A DNA stretch of 64,000 bases from positions 211,629 to 275,628 of the forward strand of contig VTPC01091034.1 of the NCBI GenBank assembly GCA_011009095.1, in the 5' to 3' direction. The stretch's first letter is position 1; each line of letters begins with the position of its first letter. Under the pieces are notes generated by a model, which was not told where the DNA came from, did no database searches, and worked only from the letters and a program-made list of their open reading frames with translations. Made by a program: the position numbers and the translations under genes. Positions 24,555-36,520 of this stretch are shown here, one piece after another. The DNA comes from Ignelater luminosus. Taxonomy: Eukaryota > Arthropoda > Insecta > Coleoptera > Elateridae.

Positions 24555-25028
24555 CAGTATGCCCATTTTAAGGTCCTCCTCTAAATGTTTGGGAATAGGC
24601 AACACGTCTTACAATTCAGAGATATCTTTGTGTAATTGCAGATTTTAAAAACAAAATGGATAATGTTTGTATAGTTTGTTTTCTATAATGCATGTCAATA
24701 TCAAAATTCCTCAATTTATACTGATTAGAAGTACAATTTGTTTTTTTAAAAAACAATAATAATTATAGGTATTATAAAACCTTAAGAATTTAATAATAAA
24801 CAAGAAAACTTATTTAACAAAAAGAAAGTAAACAAAATGAACAGGTTTGTACAGGAAATATAACCAAGCAAATGTCAAACAGTTGACTTTTCGCAGTTTT
24901 TAAATTCACAGCAAACTACAGTTCAATTAACAAGGACTGAATGTTTTAAAGAAAAGCCAGCTCTGAATTGTAAAACATGTTGCCTGTTCTCAAACATTCA
25001 GGGGAGGACTCATAAAAAAGGCATACTG
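24555..25028. mobile_element. 474-bp MITE, second copy
   Basis: Same TA-flanked CAGTATGCC...GGCATACTG element as at 21475, differing by a few bases. It probably represents the other allele rather than a separate insertion. Confidence 0.85.
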
Positions 25029-25041
25029 TATTTCACCATTT

Positions 25042-25898
25042 TTAGCCAACTGCAACTAGATGGTAAACGTGAAATTTGGTGTTGTTTTCCCGCTAGAGCG
25101 CGGTAGTCAACTTTCTTTTGGCACAATACATTCTTTATTCTCTCTTAAATAGAGAATTCTGTTAATCTTAATATTATCATATAACAAAGAACACTGTAAA
25201 CATAAGTTTTGTGATTATCTAGAAAATAACCAACTGGTGATTAGGCATGAACTATGGCTTCAACAAGATGGAACCCCTTCTCATAAAAGAAAGAATGTTC
25301 AGAACATCTTAAATTTCAAATCTGACAACAACTGGATAGCAAATAGTGGCCCTATTACTTGGCCAACTAGGTCACCTGACTTATCAATTTTAGAATATTC
25401 TTTGTGTGAGGATGTATCAAACAACAAGTTTATGCTTCATTATTTGCAATATAGTGCTCAGTGTAACGCTATTAGTAGCTTATTAGGAGTTATTCTTTGA
25501 CATGCTTGGCGGATTTTCCAGAATAATAGCCTAAACTTGTTGCTTGATGTATTTCCAGATAAAGAGTCCTAGAATTGATTAGCTAGGTAGCCTAGCTGGC
25601 CAAAGGATTTGCCATCCAGGTACTTTTCCAAGTTTGAAATTTAAGATGATCTGAATATTTTTTCCTTTATGAGGAGGGGCTTCATCTTGTTGAAACCACA
25701 GTTCACGCCTAATCGCCAATAGGATATCTTCTAGATAAACGTAAAATTTCCAATGTTTACTATGTTTTTTGTTTTGTGATAATTATAACTTTGTTCAATA
25801 AATATTCGTTTATCTCGGAGATTTTGTTATGTAAAGGTCGACTACTGCCCCCTAGTGGGAAAACATCAAAATTTCATGTTTATCATCCAGTTGGCTAA
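25042..25898. mobile_element. Inverted-dimer transposon, second copy
   Basis: Copy of the element at 21962 without the 35-bp deletion. The plus-strand open stretch 25237-25500 reads 'LWLQQDGTPSH' (second catalytic Asp) and 'WPTRSPDLSILEYSLCEDV' (third-Asp region), a fragment of Tc1/mariner-superfamily transposase without the N-terminal DNA-binding part or the first Asp. The right arm carries a more decayed inverted version. Confidence 0.7.
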
Positions 25899-27056
25899 TT
25901 TACAATTTCGAACTTGTTATGTTCTCAAGCGCAATCATAAAGATATTAACCTCCAGGCTGGTAGTTTATGGTGATTGTAATAATCTAAAATGCTGTTATA
26001 AAACTTGCCTGCAATATATGAGAAATAAAAAGGCAGAGCATGGGAGAATTTATAATTTAACAGCATCTGCTATCACAGTTATCAAGGACTATACCCACTT
26101 GATGCAGAGATATACATTCACTTCTTAATCTGATAGTAGAGAAGTTTAAAAAAAATTATATTTGGATTTACAGACTTGCGACGTCCATTATTTTTAGAAT
26201 TTGAGTAAAATAAACTTTTGGCAGAACCTTAAAAATATCTCAATTGGCCTAATGAACTTGGCTGATGTAAGAATCTAACCTAAAGGCCCAATCCGCCTCT
26301 TGTTTCTAGAATTTAAATTTTTTAAGAAATCAAGTTTCTCGCTCTGTTTTTAAATGACTACCTTTCCCAGTAATTAATGCATCTTCTGATGACAACGCCA
26401 AACATTTTCTTAGTAAAAGCTGACGGGGTTCCCATTAGACTTTCCATTACATACCAAAGCACCAAATGGAGGAACTTAGTCGTAAATATGTACGGATGTT
26501 TAAGACAGTAATAACGGTACCATCAGATTGCACGACGCCAAGTCTACAAAATGAACACTAACAAGAAGTCCCATGTTCTAGGTGCCGCGTCGCGCTTGTT
26601 GAGTCAAGTCATTTACGTTAGTAACTTCACTGCTGAGTAGATTGCAGCTCCACCATGCAGGTGTGGTTACATATGTACATGTACTCGTACAGCGTGGTTT
26701 CATTTGTGGCTAGGGCAGAAGACACTGCAGACAAGGATGTGAAATCCAACCAAGCTTGGACACTGTCTCACTTTTAGTACGTGATTCAGGCATTATCTGA
26801 AAATCTTAAAGTGTGTATATCGGTTTTTGACGAGGTATTTCATGTAATACCATCAGATTGAACACATTTAGGCATTTCATATGTAATGTCGTTGTCTAAG
26901 AGTTAAGAGCCTCATTATTCTGATATTGCATGTGTAATTAGATGGCAAATATTGCCTATTCAACAAAAGATGAATAAAACTGATAAAAATACTTAAAACT
27001 TAAAATTAAAAAAAAATGCCTTGATATTTAACAATTACTAAATGCATCCACTGTCA

Positions 27057-27400
27057 GTTTACACTAAAAGAAGGCTTTCTATGAAATGATGTAATTCATT
27101 TACGACCACGTCCAGGTTTATAATGAAATCTTGCTCTTTTTATATTTTCTACAGTGTCTGCCGGCATTTTATGTAATGACGACGGCAGATGATGTAACAG
27201 TCTTAATTACATTAAAAGCCGGCATTCCATGAATGCCTCTCTATTTTATGAAATAACGGATTTCACTAAAAGCCTACGACATTAAGTAGCGTATTATACC
27301 AGAACCCATTCATTAAAACCCATTAAAAAATAAACGGACCGTTTAGCAAACAAGAATAGACGGTTCGTTTATTTTTAACGGATCCGTTTTCCACAAACAT
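27057..27400. repeat. Palindromic repeat sequence
   Basis: Variants of 'CACTAAAAGCC' and 'GCCGGCATTNNATG' recur several times over 27060-27290. A separate hairpin follows: AAAAATAAACGGACCGT (about 27325) pairs with ACGGTTCGTTTATTTTT (about 27376). This looks like remnants of TIR elements; there is no coding sequence. Confidence 0.45.
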
Positions 27401-28300
27401 GATTTTTCAATAAATCACAAGCTGCTTGATTGATCGACATATATTCAGTCTCCTAAAAGAACTAATGGCTCTTGTTATCACATTTAAACAGTTAGAAACT
27501 AGAAATTGTATATGAAATAAATGAATGCAACTGTACGGACATTCACAGTGACAATTCCATTGGGTTAATTAGGCTTTATTTGGCTTTAAACAGATCTGAG
27601 AACAAACGTGGCAGCATAAACGCGTTAACGAAAGTGGCGAACAACGATTTGAATTTGGCGCGTTACAATTTTTTTTTTAATATTATATATACATTTGTGC
27701 ATTCAGAAATTCTCGAGATTTCAGAGGTCTCGTATGAAGTAGTTATACTAAAAACTGCATGATTTTGCATTCTTGTTGCATATTGCTGTGGATAACCAGA
27801 GGATAGGCGCTTGACATATTACAGCTGGAAACATAGTTTGATAAATTACAATATTAGCTGTCAGATCTTGTGGTTACTTTTTGGGAATACTTTAAACATC
27901 TTCAAATTGACCATCGCGAAATATGATTCCAATAAATAACTTTTTTGTTCTTAACACCATTTTTTCTAAATTACACAAAATTTTAAACCAAAAAAAACAA
28001 TTTTAAACAAACAATAAAATATTTGACAAGACCTTCTTGTCACTTAACAAGTGGGCATTAATTCTTATTTACGCTCTATGATTTTTTTTTATTCCAAAGG
28101 CGACCGCGATAAACTTTCTTTTTGATCGCTCTGTACTATTATGAACAGAAATAGAATTTATTAGATAACGTTAACATTAATAACGGATTTCCCTTTTATT
28201 TTCTAATCCAAGACTATTTATTAAACCTTGAAGTAATAGGTAAGCGGCCAGGACTGTTCAGGAGGGAAGGACAATTCAAAAAAAGGACTTCCTGTATTGA
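27400..28300. other. Unannotated AT-rich stretch
   Basis: No gene or element recognised. A short open frame at 27580-27762 has no motif. Confidence 0.35.
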
Positions 28301-28334
28301 CCTTAATGTTATAAAAGGTTTTCACAACATGGTG

Positions 28335-28825
28335 CACACTGGTACAATGTACCGGGACATCGAATATCTTCAGAAGCCACGTGACCACTTATTTAAAAGT
28401 GGCGCAAAATTTTATTTTTCAATGTTGACCACACTACGGAGTACGCCCTCAGAAGTACATTTCCAACCTGAAATTACATTGGCGTGCGTACGTTCTGCGA
28501 TTTCTTGTTGTCTCTTTGTTTTGCGTTTTTTACAGTTTATTTTGTTGTATTTAAAGATCAGTCTTTTTCAAGACTAAATCTGCTTTTTGTGAGTTAATCG
28601 AAGTAGGTTTGATTTAACCCATACAAATTGAGATAATAAATTTGAAATATTTAGTTTTTAAGTAGTTTCACCATATATCCAATACTACGCCACTGGAATA
28701 CTACATTATGTTTATTACAACAGAGCTGCCAATAGCGCAAGATGTGTTGCCTAACTCACAGTAAATTTCGTGGTCACGTGGCTTCCGGAAATATTCGATG
28801 TCTCTGTAGTATGTATGTACGTATA
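28335..28825. repeat. Inverted repeat pair
   Basis: 'CGGGACATCGAATATCTTCA'-'GAAGCCACGTGACCAC' near 28351-28386 recurs inverted as 'GTGGTCACGTGGCTTC'-'CGGAAATATTCGATGTCTC' near 28769-28805. The arms are about 40-55 bp and the spacer about 380 bp. It is probably the TIR region of a decayed element. Confidence 0.55.
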
Positions 28826-29421
28826 TGAGATCGCGGAAAAAAATCAACGCGTCAGTAACATCTTCTTTGGTAGCAAATTTTAAGTTTACTAGTACAGTGT
28901 AATAGGGTACAGTTGGGATGAGCATTTCTTCTCAAGTAAATTTCATTAAAAATATTTAATGTTATGTCAATATTTTACAACCCATCGGCTGTATAGAAAA
29001 GATCGCCACAACTTGAAAATGATTTCTAGGTTTTTCCGCATCCGCACTAGTATGCGGCGGTTCACTCCATGGGAGTCTAACGCGTTCGAAAAAATATTAT
29101 AGAAAAGCCAAAGTAAAAACAATTTAACAAATAATTCAAACAAAACAACGATAACAAATAAATGCAAACAACAAAAGTAACAACGTTAAACTACAAAATT
29201 AATGAAAGTATAATCAGGAAATCGGAAGATTTAGAAAATTTCTGCCACAATATCATCCGAGAGGTAACGAATGTAATACTAAAACAGTCATAAAAGGTTT
29301 CCAAAATGAGCGTAACAGGCTCCAAGTATCTTACATTACAAGTATAAGGCGTCTTCCCTCCTGACCCCTCATTACTTTAAATATGAAACCAAATGCATCC
29401 TCGTATGCGCACATTACCAGA

Positions 29422-29925
29422 TCGTCGCAATCACTCTTGGAAATTTTAAAAACTAGTGGTAGGGTGGTCACTCTGTTGTCTTAACACTAAGATATATCAT
29501 TAGAAACAATCATATTATGTGCTATAAATCTTCAGATTTGGTGATTTATAGCCAGCTATGGCAACGTTAGTTTAACTGATGATCACCCCCTTTCTTCCAC
29601 CATTTTGATATATCTTCACAGAATTTAGCGCTATCTCGTGATTAATGAGTTTCCTCTACAGTATCTAACTTTTTTGAACAATAATTTATTGGAAATAACA
29701 TGATAGTTGCGACCTTTATTGGAAATTTAAAAAACTAATATGAAGGTGAACACACGTTTGCCTAAACACTGAAACGTATCATCAGAAACAGGCATAAACA
29801 TTAATGTTATAAATCTCCAATGTTGGTCACCCCTTTTTCCACCTTTCTGATACATCTTGACGAAATTCAGCGGCATCTGTTGGCTGACGATTTTCGCCAA
29901 CTGATATTTATTGATTTTTCTTTTT
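29422..29925. repeat. Two tandem copies of a roughly 230-bp repeat
   Basis: Units start near 29422 and 29705 with 'TNGNCGCGAnC...TTGGAAATTT'. They share a 'TTAACACTAAGA'-type segment, 'ATCAnnAGAAACA' and an ending 'TTTCCACC(A/T)TTnTGAT'. A third unit lies at 30731-30970, beyond the minisatellite element. Confidence 0.55.
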
Positions 29926-29984
29926 TGTTTTCATATTGCTTGTATCCACCAGCAAACAGTACGCTAGTAGCGTACTTAAAGTCC

Positions 29985-30345
29985 TGCACGGGCCGGCCCG
30001 ACTAGTAATAAACTTGACGCGGCCCGAAAAAAATTCGGTAACTTTTTGATTGGCCAGAACTGCGTAAAACATTCCCGCTTCGGTTCAGTATTAAAATAAT
30101 GCCTTTCTGAGGGTATTCGAGAATAACACATGTACAAGTCAGTACGAAAATTCTCCTGTGCGGTTCAGTACAAAAATAGTCCGTCCGACTTAGTACGAAA
30201 AAGATCTCAGTCCGTACAAAAAGAACTGAAAAACCAGACTTACCCGATAAGTTCAATAGGTTCGACAAGAACCCTAACAAGACTGAATGGCCCGATTGAC
30301 TCGATAAATGTTTAAAAGATCCGACCAAAAGAACCAGCTCATTCA
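29985..30345. repeat. GC-rich minisatellite element, copy 1
   Basis: It begins with CCTGCACGGGCCGGCCCGAC and contains several variants of 'CGGTTCAGTACGAAAA', then short 'CCCGAT/CTCGAC' units. The same two motif types occur at 42500-42910, 43985-44260 and 44963-45470. Open frames on both strands here come from the repeat and are not genes. Confidence 0.6.
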
Positions 30346-30730
30346 GGCCTCTTAGCGTACTATCTACTAATGGGCGTAAGCATTTTGTTCATAATCATCA
30401 GTTTTTATTTCCGAGCTAAATAACCTTGTTTATATCACTTAAACTCTTCCATGTCTTTGCTTCAGAAATGTCATTTTAAAGATGTAATTTGTATTCTTTT
30501 CAATTTTACTTTTCATAATTACATAAGATATTCCCAGTTCAAGTAATATCACTGCGCGATCGAAAACAAGAAGTTAAAATTTGCTGAGATCTATGATACT
30601 TTTGCAATTTTCAATGTTTCTAAGAAGGAATTGTTGGTTTTTATCTTTAGGCCGTCTTCTACTCATGTCAGTTATTTTTTAGAATATCAAGAGATGAACC
30701 GTATAGGAAACAAACTAAGAAAAACATAAT

Positions 30731-30970
30731 CGTCGCGATCTCTATTGGAAATTTAATTTGGGATTGATCACACTGTTGCCATAACAGTAAAACATTTCGT
30801 CAGAAACCATAATAAATGTTATAAACATTCAGACTTAAAGATTTATAGCGAGTTCTGGCAACGTTGCGTTGGTTGTAGCGGATGATCACCCTTTCTTCCG
30901 CCATTTTGACGAAATCTAGTACGATCTCTTGGTTGATGATTTTTCTCTATAGGAAATTGATTAATATTTT
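30731..30970. repeat. Third copy of the 230-bp repeat
   Basis: Starts 'TCGTCGCGATCTCTATTGGAAATTTAA'-like, continues 'CACTGTTGCCATAACAGTAAAACAT' in split form and ends 'TTCTTCCGCCATTTTGACGA'. It matches the units at 29422 and 29705. Confidence 0.55.
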
Positions 30971-31398
30971 TTTTATTTTATTGGATTTATGGGCTATTGC
31001 ATCAGGTATTGAATATATTCCCTTTGCTGTTACACTGTTTTACTATCCCATCTAATATTTATCTACTTGAGAGTTTCAGCACTACTCTCTTCAAAGATTT
31101 ATTCAAACCAGACTCGATGTTTTTAATAAATTGATTATTCAAGATAAATTGATACAGCGATCATTTGGGAAACTTGGTTAATAGAGATTCCTTGGAGAAT
31201 TATTAATTTTTCTTATATTAATGAAGAAGTTGAATTCGGGAAATATCGGCCAGCACCGCTCCTTACAAACTAAAAACAATAAGATGAACTAAATGCGTAA
31301 TGGCAAGATAAAACACTTGTGTACCAAGTTACTTTATACGATATTGCTGCATTTTGTTCTTATTTGTAAAACTTTTTTCTAATAATGTGACTGTTGGT

Positions 31399-31677
31399 AG
31401 GGTTGCCAGACCTTCCGTATAATATGGAATTGTTTCGTATTTGATGTCGGGCTTTAGCATCCCGTATTATACTTGTTGGGACGCCGAAATGTCTCGTATT
31501 TCAATTTCAGAGTTCAAGGGGGACCCTGTTTCGACTTCGGACCTGAAAGAGGACCTCCCGTACTCGCTTCGAAGTTCAAGGTTAGGACTTCAGTGGTCGC
31601 TTCGGAGCATCCCACTTCCACGATAGAAGGCATTTTTGTACTGTCCCATATTTGTTTATAAGAAATCTGGCAACCCT
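31399..31677. mobile_element. 279-bp MITE with 9-bp target duplication
   Basis: The TIRs AGGGTTGCCAGA / TCTGGCAACCCT are perfect over 12 bp. ACTGTTGGT stands on both sides (31390-31398 and 31678-31686). If the outer T/A pair is counted in the TIR the duplication is 7 bp. The TIR resembles hAT ends (usual TSD 8 bp). Two overlapping open frames inside are repeat by-products. Confidence 0.8.
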
Positions 31678-33355
31678 ACTGTTGGTTAATACCGCCTAAC
31701 CTCAGAAAGCTATTAAATATTTAAAATTTAAGGTAATCTTGATTTACTCAAGATTCAAAGCTTTTGAGAATAGACTAATCAGTGCAAGAATTTCAGCATA
31801 CCTTAACCAAAAAGCCAATGGCGATCATCTTAAACATTTGATACCTGCATTAAAAGTTACTTTTGTTATTGTTTTCACTTTTATTGTGTAGCTGTTTCAA
31901 TTAAAAATGAAAAAAGCTACTACACTTTAAATTATTAACTTTGTAATTTGATATCTTGTAGTAATGAAACTATCCAAAAATGCAGATATACAGGGTGTCA
32001 CATTTTTGGTTAAATTGAAAATCAGGTTGCAATAAAAATATTTGTATTTGATTTAGTACATGTAAGAATTAGTAAATATAAAATTTTATTTCAATTTCAA
32101 TAATCCCAATAATAACAAAGATATTTATATGGATCCATACTTGTGCTCACCACTGTATAAAAGTTTATATTTAATTTGAACATTTACAAAATTAAAACCT
32201 TTTATCGTATTTACTATAAGCAAAAATGAGAGACAAGGAATAGAATAGACTTTATAACTTTTTATTTCAAGTGTTTTGTATGTTTTGAGAGATACGGCAA
32301 AGAATTCTTTTAGTCTTATCAGTGCTACAAGAATGTAGTATGGCTAGAATTGTATGTTATGATGTTCATTATTACTATTATTTCTTTTCCAGATATTTAC
32401 TATAAGAGAGAGGCTGCTTATAGTCTAGAAATTTATCTCCAGAAGGGAAAGTTTTCAAAATGAGAAAAACAAAAATATAATGCTAGAAACCATTCCCATT
32501 ATATGGCTGAAGAACCAATAATTTTTTTTCTTTTTTTCAGCAATTTTAAAATTTTTCTGCATAATATACTAATCAGTAATCAATCTGTAAGGCCTTAAAG
32601 AACTAAGCTAATTTAGTATTATATAAGAATTATAGATCTATCTAGATTTGTGCAGAAGATAAGTAACTTTACTTCCATAAGTAATATTTATTAATAAAAA
32701 GTGAGTAATGTTCTTTTTTACCCTTCTATGTAGTTAAACAACCATGTATTTCTCTTGTTAAAGATAGAAAGTAACATCAAGTTTCGTTGACTAACTTGCA
32801 AAACTAAAAGGACTACCTGTCTCACCTAACTAAACAAATTTATCTCTAGCAGAAACGAGCCACAGCTTAATTTCATCACTGTTAATGCTAAATCGAAATA
32901 GATGTATGTAGTTAGAATAATATTTATAATAATTTTTTAATAACTACAAAATAAAGCTCATCAACTTGAATTTTTGAAGTAAAACATTTTAATCTTTCAC
33001 GAACTTAATAAACTTGACGTGTGACAAAAACCAGACTTTAATGTGCCATTTGTAAATGAATCTGTTGGCTCGATTCTTCTTTTGTCCAATTCATAAGTAC
33101 AGGTAACTCCTACTTTATGTGCTTCCTTCTGTTGATTCACTTTTACATGGTTACAAATCTTGAAGATATTTATTTAAATGTTAAAATCTTGAAATAATGT
33201 TAAACAAATATTTTACAGTGTGTTACTGTGCAGATAAACTTCAAGAAAAAATGAAGAAAAACAGGTTAATGAGGAGATAAATGTCACAAATGTCGAGTTT
33301 ACCTGTCATACCATTTATATTCTAATGTGCACCTTAACAAAAAACTCTATTACAG

Positions 33356-33510
33356 GTTAAACATACAGATACTGCCCTGTTACTAAGTACTAGTGCCGCA
33401 GGAGTACTAAAGACCTCCTGCTGCTCAAGTGCTTATCAATGGGAGCAGATACAAACTACACCTATGGTGAATTTGGAGACAATCTTAAGGGAAGATTGAA
33501 ACTTAATTAA
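33356..33510 (+). pseudogene. Possible ankyrin-repeat exon with a frameshift
   Basis: After an acceptor (ATTACAG, cut before 33356) one frame reads 'HTDTALLLSTSAAG' and the next frame continues 'KDLLLLKCLSMGADTNYTYG', ending at TAA (33510). Together they follow the ankyrin pattern (T-A-L, then LL..L...GAD.N), but a one-base shift separates the halves, and the first frame also stays open to a later stop. It may be a decayed exon, a misread real exon with another frame, or chance. Confidence 0.3.
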
Positions 33511-34279
33511 CAAAGAAACGGAAGAAGATTTATGTAATATAACTATTAAGATATTATATACTTATTGAAAGGTAATACTTAATGTAATTTGATATAATTT
33601 AGTTTTAAGTTTTCCATTATGCTGTTAATGTAAAAAGGATAAGTACTGTAATGTAATGTTAACAAATAGCAAATAAGACTGACTTGTAAATTTGTTTTTC
33701 ACCAGCGTTAATTTCAACATCAGTTTAAGTTAATTAAATGAGATGTTTCTCAGAAAAGCTCCATTAGTCCAAGAATTTACTCACACAATTTGTTCTTTGT
33801 GTACATGAAATGAAATATTACAAATGACATTTCTAAGTTTTTAATTTGAGACTACAAAACAGTCGTGCAGCATTTCCAAGAAACATCTCGATTATCTTGT
33901 AGAGTTATACCCCAGGTAGGTATAATGAATATAACAATTTCAAATTTTCATTTTTATAGGTATAAACTTACTTTGTGGAATTCCATATTAACAAATTACA
34001 AAAATAAATTATACCATTCCACTAACACAGGGTGAAATTGAAATTAAAAAAATTTAACCACCCATTTGGTGGTAGTTGTACATCAAGGAAAAAATATATT
34101 TTTTAAAAACTTCCCCTTCATTCCCTAGGAAAACACCCCTTTTGAGAAGTCAAACAATTGCTTGAAAGTCTCTGGAAAACAAAATGTATCTGCACAAAAC
34201 AAAACAATAAGAAGAATTGGTGTAGTAATTGAAAGTATACTTCCTTAAGATAATTATACTCTTTTTGATATATATTATA

Positions 34280-34975
34280 CAGTATGCCCATTGTATGGGT
34301 CCTTTCCTGAATCTTTGGGAATAGGCAACACGTTTTACAGTTCAGAAATATCTTTGTGTAATTACCGATTTTAAGAACAAAATAGATCATGTTTGTATAG
34401 TTTGTTTTCTATAATACATGTCAATGTCAAAATTCCTAAATTCATGCTGGTTAGAAATAAGATTTGGTTTTTTACACAATAAGAATAATTATAAATTATT
34501 ATAAAACCTTAAGAGTTTGATAATAAACAAGAAAACTTATTTAACAAAAATGTTGTGTCTTTATACCACAAAATAAGTCGAATTGAATATCATTTTATTC
34601 ACAACAATGTACATCTATGTCACAGTTAAGAAACAAAAGGATTATACATGTGTAATTAAGGGCAAGGTTACATGTCGTATGAATCATTGTTACGCATCAG
34701 TGGTGGTGTATAGATTTTTACTGACGGTACATTTTAAATATGAATATAACAAAAAAGAAAGACCTAAACAAAATGAACAGGTTTGTACAAAAATTAAAGA
34801 GGAAATATAATCAAGCAAATGTCAAACAGTTGACTTTTGTCAGTTTTTGAATTCACAGCAAACCATGATTCAATTAACAAAGGTTGAACTTTTTAAAGAA
34901 AAGCAAGCTCTGAATTGTAAGACGTGTTGCCTATTCCCAAACATTCAACGGAGGACCCGTAAAATGGGCATACTG
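34280..34975. mobile_element. 696-bp long form of the CAGTATGCC MITE
   Basis: The ends CAGTATGCCC / GGGCATACTG are flanked by TA. Both outer parts align with the 474-bp elements at 21475 and 24555. About 220 extra central bases (about 34549-34765) are absent from the short form. No transposase is visible in the extra part. Confidence 0.8.
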
Positions 34976-35011
34976 TATATTGGCAAAACCGGTTGAGAAA
35001 CATATACTGTG

Positions 35012-35311
35012 AGAGCAACAAAAACCCAAGTCAAAGACACCCATGGATTCTGAATTTCTTGTCTTTGATGGTTTCATATTAATAAAAGCGCAAAACAAGT
35101 TATTAGAATAGTACAAGTGACATTTAAATTTTATTTAGGTTATTTTTTAAGTGATTACAGTAAAAATAATTTTAAAAATTTAAAATATAATAAAAATGTT
35201 TAATTTATTTCTGTAACTAATTAATGCTTGACTTCGTAATTTAGGGATTAATCTAAGACAATCTTTTAAAATTCCAAGGGTATCTTTGACTTGGTTTTTT
35301 GTTGCTCTCAC
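35012..35311. mobile_element. 300-bp MITE with about 29-bp TIRs
   Basis: GTGAGAGCAACAAAAACCCA-AGTCAAAGA at the left pairs with TCTTTGACTTGG-TTTTTTGTTGCTCTCAC at the right. No clear target duplication was found. Confidence 0.7.
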
Positions 35312-36360
35312 GATATTATCAAAAACAATTATCTTAAGGAAGTGCTTTCATTTACTACACCAATCATATACCTTAAGCAATGGATCTACAACCTAATAAA
35401 AAGAATAACCTTCGAATATCTTTATATTCAAAGAAAGTAACAGCCATTAACTACGTTTTGTGCAGTTATTTCAGTTTTACGTTTATGGTTTTGTTGACAC
35501 TAAATAAACATTAAATAAAAGGCCAGTAGTACAATGTTTAAAATCTACAAAATAGGTAATTCACTTAGTGTTTATATTTCTAGTGCTTCAAGACGTTTTC
35601 CGCGCTCTCTGTGTGACTTGTTATCGTTTCTTTTTTGCTTTACCTAGCCTTCAACTGTTATTAGCGTTTTAGTGCAGCATGGTTTTAGAATGAGGCGTAA
35701 TTTAGTGCATACTTGAGGAAGGTCAAGATAATAAATTAACAGAACTAAAAATTTATGGTTGTTTGTTTTGTTGTAACGGTTCTTTACGCCCTACGCGGAT
35801 AGAATTTTGTAATCGATTGATACAAATCAATTCCCTAGTTGCCATTTTTTATACGGAGTGAAATCATGAATGCAACGCATTTAAAACGACGAAGACCATC
35901 ACGCTATTCAAGAGGATCAAACGATGTTTATGTGTTGACGCCTTTATGCCTCTTTCTGAAGGTCTTTCAATTACACGATTTTCTTTTGATACTGCGCATT
36001 AAAGATAATCTGCAGATCTTTTAAATTAACAACAATTATAAATATTCAACTGTCTTTAATGTAAACGTGTGAAATCAGGATAAGTTAGTTCTGTGCTCAA
36101 AAACATTGAACTGGAATTCTTGTAACTTAAAATGAAGATTGAATAAATAAAAACAAACAATAAGTTTTAATCTTGATTATGGGTCTCGATTCTTAAAACG
36201 TGGAAACTCCCTTTTTAAAAAAAGAGTTCTGTTTAAATTAATTAATTAAATTAAAAATTGACATCTTGAGGTATCAGCAGTTACCCATTAAATCTTTTCT
36301 ATCTCAATTTCATCCTGTATAACCTAACTTTAATTTACAAATTTACTCATTTTGTAGCTC
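35312..36360. other. Unannotated AT-rich stretch
   Basis: No recognisable gene or repeat. The open frame at 35839-36024 has no motif. Confidence 0.35.
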
Positions 36361-36364
36361 TGTG

Positions 36365-36505
36365 TACTGCTTTTTGCATAAATAATGTCGCAAATTATTT
36401 CTTTAATGAAGCAATTAACTAAATATACGAAATCTAATTAATCATCCAAAGTCGTCTTATGGACTCTTAGAATGTACTGCGACATTATTTATGCAAAAAG
36501 CTGTA
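36365..36505. repeat. Inverted repeat with 28-bp arms
   Basis: TACTGCTTTTTGCATAAATA-ATGTCGCA (36365-36392) and its reverse complement (36478-36505) differ at one base. The loop is 85 bp. It is a small foldback or MITE. Confidence 0.75.
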
Positions 36506-36520
36506 CCTTAGCCAAACACT

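Larger units (their letters stand above)
24348..27056. repeat. Right copy of the near-identical 2.7-kb duplication
   Basis: It begins at the first base after the gap and remains alignable to 21268-23947 until 'CTGTCA' at 27056, which is where the left copy runs into the gap. So the start of the right contig overlaps the end of the left contig over its whole length, the pattern left by unmerged alleles. The stretch 25899-27056 has no recognisable gene. Confidence 0.9.

Noticed and set aside
30002..30328. 108-codon minus-strand open frame
   Set aside because: Read from GGTTCAGTACGAAAA-type repeats; the opposite strand is equally open.
32395..32463. Separate coding exon (IYYKREAAYSLEIYLQKGKF)
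   Set aside because: It has an acceptor but no donor before a stop and does not connect to neighbouring candidates; kept only as a hint in the long-intron finding.
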